Assembly (NCBI GenBank): GCA_032718475.1
Contig: JAUCBJ010003222.1
Span: 1-58,824, forward strand
Reading direction: 5' to 3'
DNA: 58,824 bases
Source of the DNA: Nemertoderma westbladi
Taxonomy: Eukaryota; Xenacoelomorpha; Nemertodermatida; Nemertodermatidae
Under the pieces are notes generated by a model, which saw nothing but the letters and a program-made list of their open reading frames with translations, searched no databases and was not told where the DNA came from. This document shows, piece after piece, positions 40,578 to 51,966 of the stretch. The position numbers and the translations under genes are program-made. The first letter of the stretch is position 1; each line of letters opens with the position of its first letter.

Positions 40578-42043
40578 TTGCTACATCATATAAAGCACTG
40601 CACATTGCCATTTATTGTTACTGATATAATTAAATAATTAGTTAATTAATAATAATTAAATAATAGCAAAATTAAATAAAGTCATTTTTTTTCATTCTCA
40701 CTAGTTATAAGTTTTTTTACTACGATTACGTTATCCAACTGGGACTTCAATAACAATAGTCTGAAAATGTTTTTTATAGTGGCCTACCGGGAATGTAATG
40801 TATATTAAGTTCGAAACGCAAAAATAATCTAACAAAATTTGCGATCCTCCACCGATTATGTATTCCATGTGACGCCGCCATTCCAGCCACTTGTGTTCGA
40901 AAACAATTTAGGGTTTATTTTAGTGCCGATATGATAGGCTAGTTATTATACAGTTAATGGTCTGGGGGGAGGGAATTCATTAATAGAACATTACCTTATC
41001 TGATCACTCTAGGTTATGCAGTCTGTTATAGTAAGCATATTTAAGGCTCTTATAGGCACCATACAATATGGTACCGCACAATCAATCTACTTAGAACTAA
41101 TTACAACCCTCTAATCTCCATCTGAGAAAAAATAGCACTGCATTATCCTTTGTAATGGTGAATTATTCACGTAGGCACCTGATTTTAATTTTGCAACGGC
41201 AGTAAATTCGCTGTTAGGGTTATAAATCCTTAGCTAAATAAAAATATTTCACAAAATATTTCGCATGCTGGTAGCAAGATTTATATTTTATATTTGTGTT
41301 TATTCCGAACTTATGCAATTTATATTGTTCCGAATATTATGCAATTTATATCTTATAAGCAGTATTTGTATTTACAGTGAAATAGAAAGTAAGAGTAGAC
41401 GGAAGACTCGTGGGCCTTTCTTATAGTTTCATTTGTAAAGCGTTATATTTTGTATTTAGAAAGTTTTATAGTTAGAAAGTTTTGTACTTAGAAAGACTCA
41501 TATTTGTAATTATTCCGAACCTTATGCAATTTATATTTAGGCACGAAAGTATTTGTAATTATTTGAATTTATGCAATATTTGAGATGCAATAGTAGATGG
41601 AAAACTCGCGAGCCTTTCTTATGATTTCATTTATTTGTATTTGTAATTATTTGAATTTATGCAATATCGAGATGCAATAGATTTATATTGGTGAATTTAA
41701 TTTAGATTTATATTGTACCTACTTAATAAAGCCTTAAATATGTAAAGTTTGAATTTGTAATTATTTTGTATCGAATTATTATGTAGAAAGGAAGTATTAT
41801 TGTTTGAAATTTAATTTGTAAATATGTAGGTACGCCCTAAGTATTCTATAATTTGATTGATTATTGGTGAAAACCGTATATTTTATGTACGATAATATCC
41901 TGTTTTCATGGAGCGGTATAGAATTATATCCTCACAAAAGCCGTGGATTTTCGAAATTTTATTTTGTTGGAATAAACTTGTTAAAAGAATTACATTAAGT
42001 TCTCATTTGTATTTACCATGTCTATTTGTACAATGTTATTCAA
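40578..42043. other. AT-rich spacer with diverged direct repeats
   Basis: No gene recognised. Around 41300-41700 several blocks recur: TTCCGAAyyTTATGCAATTTATAT (about 41306, 41327 and 41512), and a GGAAGACTCGTGGGCCTTTCTTAT block (about 41400) repeated as GGAAAACTCGCGAGCC (about 41600). Confidence 0.5.
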
Positions 42044-42122
42044 GTGGTTCAGTAGCTCAGTCGGTTAAGCGTTGGAAATTTGTCTAGTAGGTATAGAGTT
42101 GAAATCCTAGCAGGTGCGGGAG
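42044..42122 (+). other. tRNA-like head (tRNA pseudogene or SINE)
   Basis: An A-box-like TAGCTCAGTCGGTTAAGCG (42053-42071) and a weak B-box GTTGAAATCC (42098-42107) sit at tRNA spacing. The acceptor stem does not pair well and the B-box deviates from GTTCGAATCC. A functional tRNA is unlikely; a tRNA-derived SINE head or a pseudogene fits better. Confidence 0.5.
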
Positions 42123-42149
42123 AATTGTTTTTTGTGCTGAATTTCAACT

Positions 42150-42520
42150 AATTTAAATTGACCGCTACAGTTTAATTGCATGCACTTAGGTAGATTAACC
42201 AATGTAATTGCAGTTATTTGATAGTAACCAATGTCGTGTAAGATATGTGTTTGCTGGACCAATAGTTATCTTTAAAATCCAATATAATTCATGGAATGTT
42301 CTCGATTGTTTGCAGTACAAATTTGCTATAAAAGGTGCGATTTCGTTCATTAATTACTAGATACCACTAGATACCCCTATCTAACTACCTTAACAACACT
42401 CTAGATTAGCAGTATTCAGTATTATTGTATTGTATAGATTTATTTCAGATTACATTTTGTATTAGTATTATCTGCAATAAAATCAGAATTATCGCTATCT
42501 GTCCTTTTACTATGTTTCAC
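42150..42520 (+). promoter_or_regulatory. LTR-like promoter region
   Basis: Several CCAAT words (about 42200-42262), a good TATA box TATAAAAGG (42327-42335) and a polyadenylation signal AATAAA (42476-42481) follow within 150 bp, as in a solo LTR. I could not define TG...CA ends or a target duplication. The following kilobase has no Gag or Pol frame. Confidence 0.35.
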
Positions 42521-44375
42521 CACGGTGAACGCCCCTAAAGAACAGGATGGCCGGCTAGACATCGGGCTGCAGCAGTGAACGGGAACATCGGGGAATGTGA
42601 ACAGGAGACCGCCCACAATATCTATTCGAGTTATTCGCCCATCGCCTGAAGGTTAGACAGTGTTCGATGCTTCGCTACCTAAGTGTAAGACCTAAGATCA
42701 ACGGTAGGAGTAGCGACACACTGTACGCCAAAAATTTAAATTAAGAGCTGTATTGTCCCAATTCTTGGAAAACCGGCAGAACCCCTTCATATTCCTACGG
42801 GAAGGAGAAAAGGAAAGTTAGACAGAGATACCCGTACGCAGATAGGACACAGGCACACCATTACCCGGCATGTACATTGGTAGGGTGCAGCAAAACTGTA
42901 CGCCTAACTCATTGTCAGGTATAGGTGCGTTGGTGGCTTGTCGGCAGTACACGGTGTTTATTGCTTGCGTTGGAACTTGTAGGCCAGGAGAGGGTTGCTG
43001 TGTTTTCTCTGAATTGAGATTATACCGTTCAGGCGGTAGGGCAGTTTATTGCTAGGCGAAAATAAATTAAGGCTATTAGGGATACTAACACCTACCGTGT
43101 CCCCGCCAACGTCCTGATAGGAAGTTACCCAGCCTACCTAGGTGACTAAAATTCCAGATAAGAGCCAGGATAGCTATTTGTAACTGTATGCCTACAGTAG
43201 TAAACTAACACATTTCTTCTTAGTATTAGGGACCTGGTAGATAAAATTGCCGAATTCTGGGCGTAGCATTAACCCTATACCTGAATTTGAGTCCTGGAAA
43301 TACACAAAAGGGGGAAGGAGCCTTGTCATTTGTAAGTATTGGACCTACAAGTTACCAAAATATTAGAATATTTGTAAAATAAACGCCGGACCCAGTAAAT
43401 GAGAGTATATGAAGGATAAAATCAATTTTGACCTATGAAATAAAACACACGCGCGTTTAGGAATTATTTACACCTCAAAATATATAAAATAATTTGTTCG
43501 CACTGCTGATTTTCCCGCTGGTTATATTTGTAGCTAGCGCTTTTTCATCATATAAATCACACCGCGGCAAAGTATACGAGCGCCTTTAGTCCGTCAGTGA
43601 GTCAGCCCGATTTTAGGATTCGCTGCGCGGGATTTTGTTTTATCGAAGTTTGTCCGTTCGTAGACTGTTTTCTGCCTCACCGGTTATAAGAGACCGATAC
43701 TGAAATAGGTTCGCTTACTTGGAGTTTACTGTTTTGGTGAGAAGGTCGGATTTATGCTTTGATTCACAGACTCTATAGTATGATATTGCAGGATTCGTGT
43801 ATTTGTTACTGTCTCTTCATTTAAGTACTCAGGCTAACCTGAATACTGCTTAACTTTGCCTCCCACCCCTGGCCCTTATAAACATGAAATTATTCCCGTA
43901 CCCTGTAAGTCGCCCCAATATTTGCCCATAAATCGCCCCCAGTCCATAGAATGTGCCCAAAACCCATGGTCCCGCACCCAGTAGTGATATCGGAATAATC
44001 ATTTTAAATAAATACAAAAAATATTCAACTCGCGTTATGAAAAGTTGAAATACCGCGAACAGATTCATCAGTCACAATAAGTACAATAAATTATATTTTT
44101 TACTATTTCCAGTGGCAGCATACCAGGCAGTAATAGTAACTATTCTAAGACTAAAAGTGATGCATTGTTTATTTGGAAAATCAACCATGAAAACATCATA
44201 ACAGAAACGGGTACAAATAATATTGTAAACCACTTGAAGAGACCATTTAGAAAATAGAAGTGACATCCAAACAAACAGTACCAGCATTGATAGGTTTAAT
44301 GATGAAAGAATGTGAAGATTCAGCAACTGATTTTATTTGATGAACTCTTAACCTTATACCAATGTCGCAAATAAC
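42521..44375. other. Non-coding stretch, nothing recognised
   Basis: The composition of 42521-43150 is more balanced, possibly the leader of a lost LTR element. The rest is AT-rich. Only short frames, with no domains, RNAs or ordered repeats. Confidence 0.5.
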
Positions 44376-44815
44376 TTGTGTATTCTTAATAATTCTGAAA
44401 TCTTAAATGAAGTTCATAGTGGAAACAAACTTACCGGTAATTCGGATTCAAACTATTTGAAGGATATTTGCGATGGTGTGGTTCTCAAAAATCATACTAT
44501 TGTACAAAATGCCATTCAACTGCCTTGCAGTTTCTATTATATTATGATGATGCAGAATTCCTGAATCCTCTCAGTTCATACATAAAAACGCATAAAATCG
44601 GTGACTTTCTGGACATTGGTGAATATTTCTCCACTTTATCATGCTAGAATACAATACATTTTCATTTCAGCATTATGCTATGTAAGTGATATTCGCGAGT
44701 ATATGAATAGTACAAATATGAAAGTAAATGTTTTAGCTGAATGAACAATACTTAGTTTAAAGAGAATGTTAGACAATGTTACTTTTTTGCAGCGTATAGA
44801 TATTATATTTTATAT
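44376..44815 (+). pseudogene. Decayed ORF of a YYDD/HK-type transposon-associated family
   Basis: Pieces in two phases read NYLKDICDGVV, FYYDDAEFLNPLSSYIKTHKIGDF and ISALCYVSDIREYMNS, then VNVLAE-stop-TI and LKRMLDNVTFLQRIDI. The order, a DG motif followed by YYDD-x3-NPL and HK, is one I associate with a family of uncharacterised animal proteins near transposons; the assignment is from memory and weak. Frameshifts (near 44540 and 44650) and a TGA make it non-functional. Its last 20 codons are the ancestor, or a diverged copy, of the 105-bp repeat downstream. Confidence 0.35.
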
Positions 44816-45130
44816 TATATTTTGGTGCTAGTACATTAAAACTATAATTATTTCGGTTACATATCATTATGATTAGCTCTATACAGTAGATAGGAATATA
44901 GGTGTATTTGGCTCTATAACATTTGTAATAATAGCCTCGCAACCGGTACCAGTTATTCAGTCAGTGCGTGCAGTTTTTCGTTAAATACGTAGTACTCTAA
45001 CTAGCCTGAAGAAGCACTGTGGGTGAAAGCTAGCTAAAACTGTTGTTTTATTTTGTCACTTGAGGTCTCCCAGTCCTACATATTACAGAATCATGATCAC
45101 ACCAGTGACAACAGCGCGACAGTATTTACA

Positions 45131-45300
45131 CACTATATGGAGTAATGGATACCGTTTTAAGACATTATAAAAAAGTTCATCACCATTAGGAGAATCACTA
45201 TTGATAGCTGCAGGTGACCACTGGCACACCCCCCAGTTTCAGGCCGTATGATCTGGCAGAGTATGAATACGTTAACTACCTATAAAATTTTGCATTTAAG
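45131..45300 (+). repeat. Diverged outer copy of array flank
   Basis: 45131-45300 (ACTATATGGAGTAATGG through ATTTTGCATTTAAGCA) is ~93% similar to 47345-47525. In the same way 44703-44760 matches 45434-45490. The array therefore sits in a duplicated locus. The first copy has only one repeat unit, and ~320 bp of unrelated sequence (44816-45130) is inserted in that unit. Confidence 0.75.
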
Positions 45301-45491
45301 CATCCTCCCTTCTTTGTGATGTATGCCGTCTATCTTTGCCAAACTTCTTTCTTAACACTAAGAATCCGGCAACGCATCTCCTTATTATCCATTTCCAGCT
45401 TGAAGCCAGGAGACATTATCTCCATCAAAGATACAAGTACAAATATGAAAGTAAATGTTTTAGCTGAATAAACAATAGTTAGTTTAAAAAG

Positions 45492-47376
45492 AACGCTAGA
45501 CAATGTTGCTTTTTTGCAGTGTATAAATATATTTTTCGAGGAGGTGGGAATGCTCTCAAGTGAACTATATGGAGTAATGATACCGTTTTTAAAAGGAACG
45601 CTAGACAATGTTGATTTTTTGCAGTGTATAGATATATTTTTCGAGGAGGTGGGAATGCTCTCAAGTGAACTATATGGAGTAATGATACCGTTTTTAAAAG
45701 GAACGCTAGACAATGTTGCTTTTTTGCAGTGTATAGATATATTTTTCGAGGAGGTGGGAATGCTCTCAAGTGAACTATATGGAGTAATGATACCGTTTTT
45801 AAAAGGAACGCTAGACAATGTTGCTTTTTTGCAGTGTATAGATATATTTTTCGAGGAGGTGGGAATGCTTTCAAGTGAACTATATGGAGTAATGATACCG
45901 TTTTTAAAAAGAACGCTAGACAATGTTGCTTTTTTGCAGTGTATAGATATATTTTTCGAGGAGGTGGGAATGCTTTCAAGTGAACTATATGGAGTAATGA
46001 TACCGTTTTTAAAAGGAACGCTAGACAATGTTGCTTTTTTGCAGTGTATAGATATATTTTTCGAGGAGGTGGGAATGCTCTCAAGTGAACTATATGGAGT
46101 AATGATACCGTTTTTAAAAGGAACGCTAGACAATGTTGCTTTTTTGCAGTGTATAGATATATTTTTCGAGGAGGTGGGAATGCTCTCAAGTGAACTATAT
46201 GGAGTAATGATACCGTTTTTAAAAGGAACGCTAGACAATGTTGCTTTTTTGCAGTGTATAGATATATTTTTCGAGGAGGTGGGAATGCTTTCAAGTGAAC
46301 TATATGGAGTAATGATACCGTTTTTAAAAAGAACGCTAGACAATGTTGCTTTTTTGCAGTGTATAGATATATTTTTCGAGGAGGTGGGAATGCTTTCAAG
46401 TGAACTATATGGAGTAATGATACCGTTTTTAAAAGGAACGCTAGACAATGTTGCTTTTTTGCAGTGTATAGATATATTTTTCGAGGAGGTGGGAATGCTC
46501 TCAAGTGAACTATATGGAGTAATGATCCTGTTTTTAAAAAGAACGCTAGACAATGTTGCTTTTTTGCAGTGTATAAATATATTTTTCGAGGAGGTGGGAA
46601 TGCTCTCAAGTGAACTATATGGAGTAATGATCCTGTTTTTAAAAAGAACGCTAGACAATGTTGCTTTTTTGCAGTGTATAAATATATTTTTCGAGGAGGT
46701 GGGAATGCTTTCAAGTGAACTATATGGAGTAATGATACCGTTTTTAAAAAGAACGCTAGACAATGTTGCTTTTTTGCAGTGTATAAATATATTTTTCGAG
46801 GAGGTGGGAATGCTCTCAAGTGAACTATATGGAGTAATGATCCTGTTTTTAAAAAGAACGCTAGACAATGTTGCTTTTTTGCAGTGTATAAATATATTTT
46901 TCGAGGAGGTGGGAATGCTCTCAAGTGAACTATATGGAGTAATGATACCGTTTTTAAAAGGAACGCTAGACAATGTTGCTTTTTTGCAGTGTATAGATAT
47001 ATTTTTCGAGGAGGTGGGAATGCTTTCAAGTGAACTATATGGAGTAATGATACCGTTTTTAAAAAGAACGCTAGACAATGTTGCTTTTTTGCAGTGTATA
47101 GATATATTTTTCGAGGAGGTGGGAATGCTCTCAAGTGAACTATATGGAGTAATGATACCGTTTTTAAAAGGAACGCTAGACAATGTTGCTTTTTTGCAGT
47201 GTATAGATATATTTTTCGAGGAGGTGGGAATGCTTTCAAGTGAACTATATGGAGTAATGATACCGTTTTTAAAAAGAACGCTAGACAATGTTGCTTTTTT
47301 GCAGTGTATAGATATATTTTTCGAGGAGGTGGGAATGCTCTCAAGTGAACTATATGGAGTAATGATACCGTTTTAA
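45492..47376 (+). repeat. 105-bp minisatellite, about 18 copies
   Basis: Unit starts fall every 105 bp (45492, 45597, 45702 ... 47277). Each unit begins AACGCTAGACAATGTTGCTT and contains TTCGAGGAGGTGGGAATGCT. Copies differ at a handful of sites: AAAAGG/AAAAAG, GCTCTC/GCTTTC, GATATA/AATATA, ATACCG/ATCCTG. Because 105 is a multiple of three and the unit lacks stops, frames of over 600 codons stay open on both strands; they are artefacts. The plus frame (LDNVAFLQCIDIFFEEVGML) is in phase with the decayed ORF upstream, so a coding segment seems to have been amplified. Confidence 0.95.
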
Positions 47377-47939
47377 TACATTATAAAGAAGTTCATCACC
47401 ATTAGGAGACTCACTATTGATAACTGCAGGTGACCACTGGCAACACCCCCCAGTTTCAGGCCATATGATCTGGCAGAGTAGGAATATGCTAACTACCTAC
47501 AAAATTTTGCATTTTAAGCATTATATGTTAATTATACATTAAACATTACATTAGGAATGATCATGAGTTACATCTCGATTAAAGTATTTATGTACAACAA
47601 ACGTTTTAACGGAAGATGATATCTAAGAATTTAAGGAAATAATTGGAAGACGTTATCAGTTTGTATGTTATAGGGATAATGTCCCAGATTCAACTTCATG
47701 AGTATTTAGTAAAAGGGATGCAGTTAGGCCAACAACTTGGCTCGATAAAATGATGGACCCTGCAGGGGTATAGCCTACTTCAAATCTATAGCTTATGACA
47801 CAGAAATAACTGAAGGTTGGTTATAGGTATAACATAGCACCTGACCAAATTCCATGGGCAAAAGTGTCTCTACAAATGCATGAAACAGCTGTTGTAGTAA
47901 TAAGTAAAGCATTTAGTGCAAGAAGAAAGCAGTACCCTT

Positions 47940-48620
47940 TATGATATTATATATCCCAAATGGGACATAGAGTTAAAGGAGACACTGTGGTAGGAGATCT
48001 AGCTATACAGATAGAGTTCCAACAAAGAAAGTCTAAAAATGATACGTCATATAACTTATGGCAGAGATCACAATTGAACGTGTTGGAAAGTAGGGTCGAA
48101 GATTTACATAATTTTATATTTGTAGGTGATAAAGAGAGAACATTAGTTGCAATCGGTTGCAGAGAGTAGCATGGATGGAATGGGTGGGTGGATCACCTAA
48201 TAGAAACCCTTTCCAATTCTGGACCATCTAGACCGATACCTGTTGACTATGCTTTTCATCTATTCCGAGTAAGCAATATTGCCCTTCCTGATGACCCAGT
48301 TGGATACATAATCTGCTTAATAAGTATAAAAAATAAAAATCTGATCTATATAGATCACTCACAAAATTTAGCACGAGCAGTGAATTACTATAACACCGGT
48401 TTGTATTCTAATCAAATAACTGAAAAACATGAAAATAGACCATGGGGAGTTATGTCATACATTATCGGGGTAGGCGACATGTTTGGAAACCTTGAAACAT
48501 GGCAAGTTATAACTGATGATGATTGGAGACATGAGAACCCCTGAGTGGCTCAGTACTTCAAGTCTTTAGAAATTTACCATCAATGTTTTATGGAAGATTC
48601 CCATAAACAGCATCATTTAT
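47940..48620 (+). pseudogene. GIY-YIG-like nuclease ORF, decayed
   Basis: One frame with stops at 48167-48169 and 48542-48544. The second segment reads GYIICLISIKNKNLIYIDHS and QNLARAVNYYN, followed by RPWGVMSYIIG. This fits the GIY...YIG layout of small nucleases (GYI, ten residues, YI-G here changed to D). The change of the YIG glycine and the two stops argue against activity. Such domains occur in several eukaryotic mobile elements. The stretch 47560-47940 upstream shows short coding-like pieces in mixed frames. Confidence 0.45.
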
Positions 48621-50599
48621 AAGAAGAGGGAAATGATGAAAGGGTGGGTAATAAAGTTAAATTATGTCCATCTGATGTAGTGAAGGGCGGCTGGGAACCT
48701 CCAAGCCCACGCCCAGGACAGTTTCACTAGCTGCTTAGCCATCACATTTTGGAATACATAATGCAGAAAAACCCATAGCATCTTCAACAATTCGTCAGGA
48801 AATCACAAACAAACAAAACCTACAATTGTCATTTTATATTATATATGTCTATGTATTCTATATGTCATTTTCATATTTGCGGTGCATACCCTTAATTTCA
48901 GTATTTCATACAAATTTATTATTAATTATTATTAATATTATTACTAATGTGTGTTAGGAAATGCTGAACAATGCCATTCCTAATGTTAAGTATATGACAA
49001 TAATTTCGTTACCATATAATATCCTACCGTTACCATAGATGGGGTTCGTTATCATTAAATATGTATCATTAGTAAATATAGAATATATTTATTACCTTTG
49101 TTTATTGGGTTTCCTAAAGGTGTAGTTCTCTAATTACAATCAGGTGTAAGTAACCAAGAATGACATATGGGTGCCACGTTACCAATAGGAAACCGTCAAT
49201 GAATGCCAGCGTTGCACCTAATTATAATAACATTTATTATTTAAAAAATAAATGTATATATATTTATAATATTTAGTTGGCATAGAAACAATTACCTTAT
49301 AATAATCTATATTATATATTGTTGTTGATAAAATTTTCTATATATGTGTAATGCCGTATCTTATAAAACACTTATTTTTTCTCTACTCTATTTATATTAT
49401 GCCTCGACCGGTCCGAGCTATTTGTACTGTTAATCACATACATGAGATCAGAATCGTTGGGTCTTCCCACCCAGACCACCTCTTTCGGTACCTTGGCCAC
49501 AACAACCGCGTCCACAATCGTAACTTTAGCATCTCTCCCACAGTTGCCAAAGTTACGTTTCAGCTGAGTTCTGGGAAAACATTTGACACCCATAACCCAC
49601 ATGAGGTAATCACCAATTGGGCAGTGGCGGATCCAGGGGGGGGGGGGGGGGGGGGGGTTTAGTGCGAGCAATTTAAAGTAAGGTTTGCTATTTCCCACCA
49701 AGGCACACACACTCCCTAAGCCATACAATATGCAATATGTTAAACCCAAGACAAACCCTGAACCAGGAAATGTGAAGACATCTAGATTCTTCCACATACG
49801 GTTCCACTCTACCCGTTAAGGGTTTAAGTGTTGAACTGCAGGTTCCCAGCGCCGTCCTAAATTAAGACCTAATCTCAATATAAAATCTCAAGGTAAGTTT
49901 TATATGGCCCTGAATCAGGCCACTGACATTGCACTTAGCAAATAAATTTGACATTTAAAATAATTATCTGTCTCAACGAGCCCAATAGATTTCTTTGTCA
50001 TAAAAGAAATTGTTGTTGTGTTGTGTTATGCTGCGCGCTCCACTTGTGTTCTGGAAAATTTTGGATAATGGGAATTTTCCCCACTGTCTTTCTTTCCAAA
50101 TTTCGTTCTATAAGTTTATTCTTTTTATACTGGTAGGCCTAATTAATAATTACTTACTAAAATAAATATTATTATCCTAATTAATTTCTTAATTAATGTT
50201 TAAGATTTTAAATCAATTACATGAAAAAAAAAAAAAAAATAGATAACCATGCCATAAAATAGAAAAAAAAAAGAATACTAAAACAAATAAAAAAACCAAA
50301 ATGTCATTATTGTATGCCAGTTCGTCATGGTGTTAATTAATATCGGTAGGGCCTATAGTAAAAGTAGTCTATAGTAAAAGTAGCAGTTTTATACTGGTTT
50401 AATTATTATTTAGGCTTACTTAATTAAATATAATTATTCTAATCACTTTATAAATTAGAGATTTATTAATTAGAGATTTTTTCTAGAATTTTAATAAGAG
50501 GAGTGTGACTAAATATTTAGAGTAAATTTTCAGATTTAATTTTGTGTTAATTACTAGCTAGTTTTTAATTACTATATTTTGGGCTTATGTTACAGTACG
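48621..50599. other. Spacer with a hAT-like terminus and poly-G tract
   Basis: Mostly AT-rich. At 49621-49660 the words CAGTGGCGGATCCAGG followed by ~22 G resemble the terminus of a widespread hAT-type element. No partner end was found. A 100-codon frame upstream (about 49399-49620: TVNHIHEIRIVGSSHPDH) has coding-like composition but no known domain. Confidence 0.4.
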
Positions 50600-51527
50600 A
50601 CCTTTTACGAGATAATTGTGTCAGTCAATGTGTCTGCCATGAAGTACAATGACATTGGAAATGGATGGACGTTAGTAACAAGCTCAGCAGTAAGAAACTC
50701 AGCCAATGCATCAATTGGTGGAGTAGGAATTCTGCTAAGCCCATTTGCACTTAAGACCCTAAACAACATAGAATCTATAAATTCCAGGGTTATGATCGCA
50801 ACATTTGATGGGAATCCCAAGGCAACAGTTATATGTTGCTACAGTCCAACCAATGCCTCAGAGCCAGAACAAGCAGTCAAGTTTTATGAAGAACTGACTG
50901 GACTTATAAAGGACATTCCGAAACACAATGTTAAAGTGATTGCTGGTGACTTGAATGCCCAAATTGGCCCAGAAGACATCAAGGGTTACACCTATAACAC
51001 CAGTTCTAACAGAAATGGGTACTTACTTTTAGATCTAATGGAAGAATGTGAATTGATACCAACAAACAACACATTCGAAAAGAGTAAGGGGAAGCTATGG
51101 ACCTTTCAATACCCTAATGGAACCAAAGCACAACTGGATTACATCCTTATAAACAAAAAGTGGAGAAATAGCATGATCAACTGCGAGGCATACAGCTCGT
51201 TCAACCTAATTGGTTCGGACCACAGAATTGTGACTGCAGAGATCAGACTCAGTTTGAGAGCCAGCAAACCCAGGACAAGCAAGCAAATCAAATATGACTG
51301 GGAAAAAATCAGAACTGGCAATGCTGTAAAGGATGCTTATACAGTAGAAGTTCAAAACTGCTTTGAAGCACTCCAGTCAATGGATGAAGACCAATCCACC
51401 AATTCAATATACCAGAATATAATAACAGCCCACAAGGAATCAGCTAAGAGGCATATCCCCCAGAAACCCAAACGAAAACAATATGTGCCATGGCAAAACT
51501 CTGAGGTTACTTATAAGAGAGAAGATC
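50600..51527 (+). pseudogene. RTE-like LINE fragment: endonuclease
   Basis: About 300 codons of APE-type endonuclease without a native start: WTLVTSSAVRN, GGVGILLSPFA, ICCYSPTN, VIAGDLNAQIG (catalytic GDLN), FQYPNGTKAQLDYILIN, GSDHRIVTAEIRLSLRAS, then the linker (PKRKQYVPWQNSEV). It lacks the N-terminal catalytic block and is cut at 51527 by the TTAA element. It is the same LINE group as 1399-1810, and probably as the RT fragment at 1-1295. It would nick DNA during LINE insertion; this copy is dead. Confidence 0.85.
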
Positions 51528-51966
51528 TTAACCCTATTAAACCCGGGGGGGGGGGGGGTCAATATGACCCCCCCGTGGTTTTTTTATTATAATTCTGAAA
51601 CAAACGCAGTTGGGAATCTGAAACTTTCTGACTTTTCCTAAAAATCTATTATCTTCCTAGTAGTGAAAACCGTTTTCAAAAATATTGCGTACTTTTCAAG
51701 TTATAGCACCATTTTTTAACCCTACTTTTGGCACTTTTTTTGAGACGTTTTTTGAAAATAACATTTCATTAAATATGAATTGTAACATCTCTATTTTTTA
51801 TTTACACCGGTTTTTTGGTGTTAGAAATTGGATGGAATTCATATAAATTGATTTAGAAATTTCAAACTTGTTTTTTTCGGTGGGTGCCAAATTTTGGTGC
51901 CAGCACCAAATTTTGAAATATGTCAATTTTGTAAATTGATTATTTGAAACTTGTTTTTTACGCAAT

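Noticed and set aside
42044-42122. Functional tRNA gene
   Set aside because: The acceptor stem does not pair and the B box departs from consensus.
45330-47376. Reading frames of 620-652 codons on both strands
   Set aside because: They are the 105-bp repeat read through; 105 is divisible by three and the unit has no stops. Three overlapping long frames cannot all be genes.
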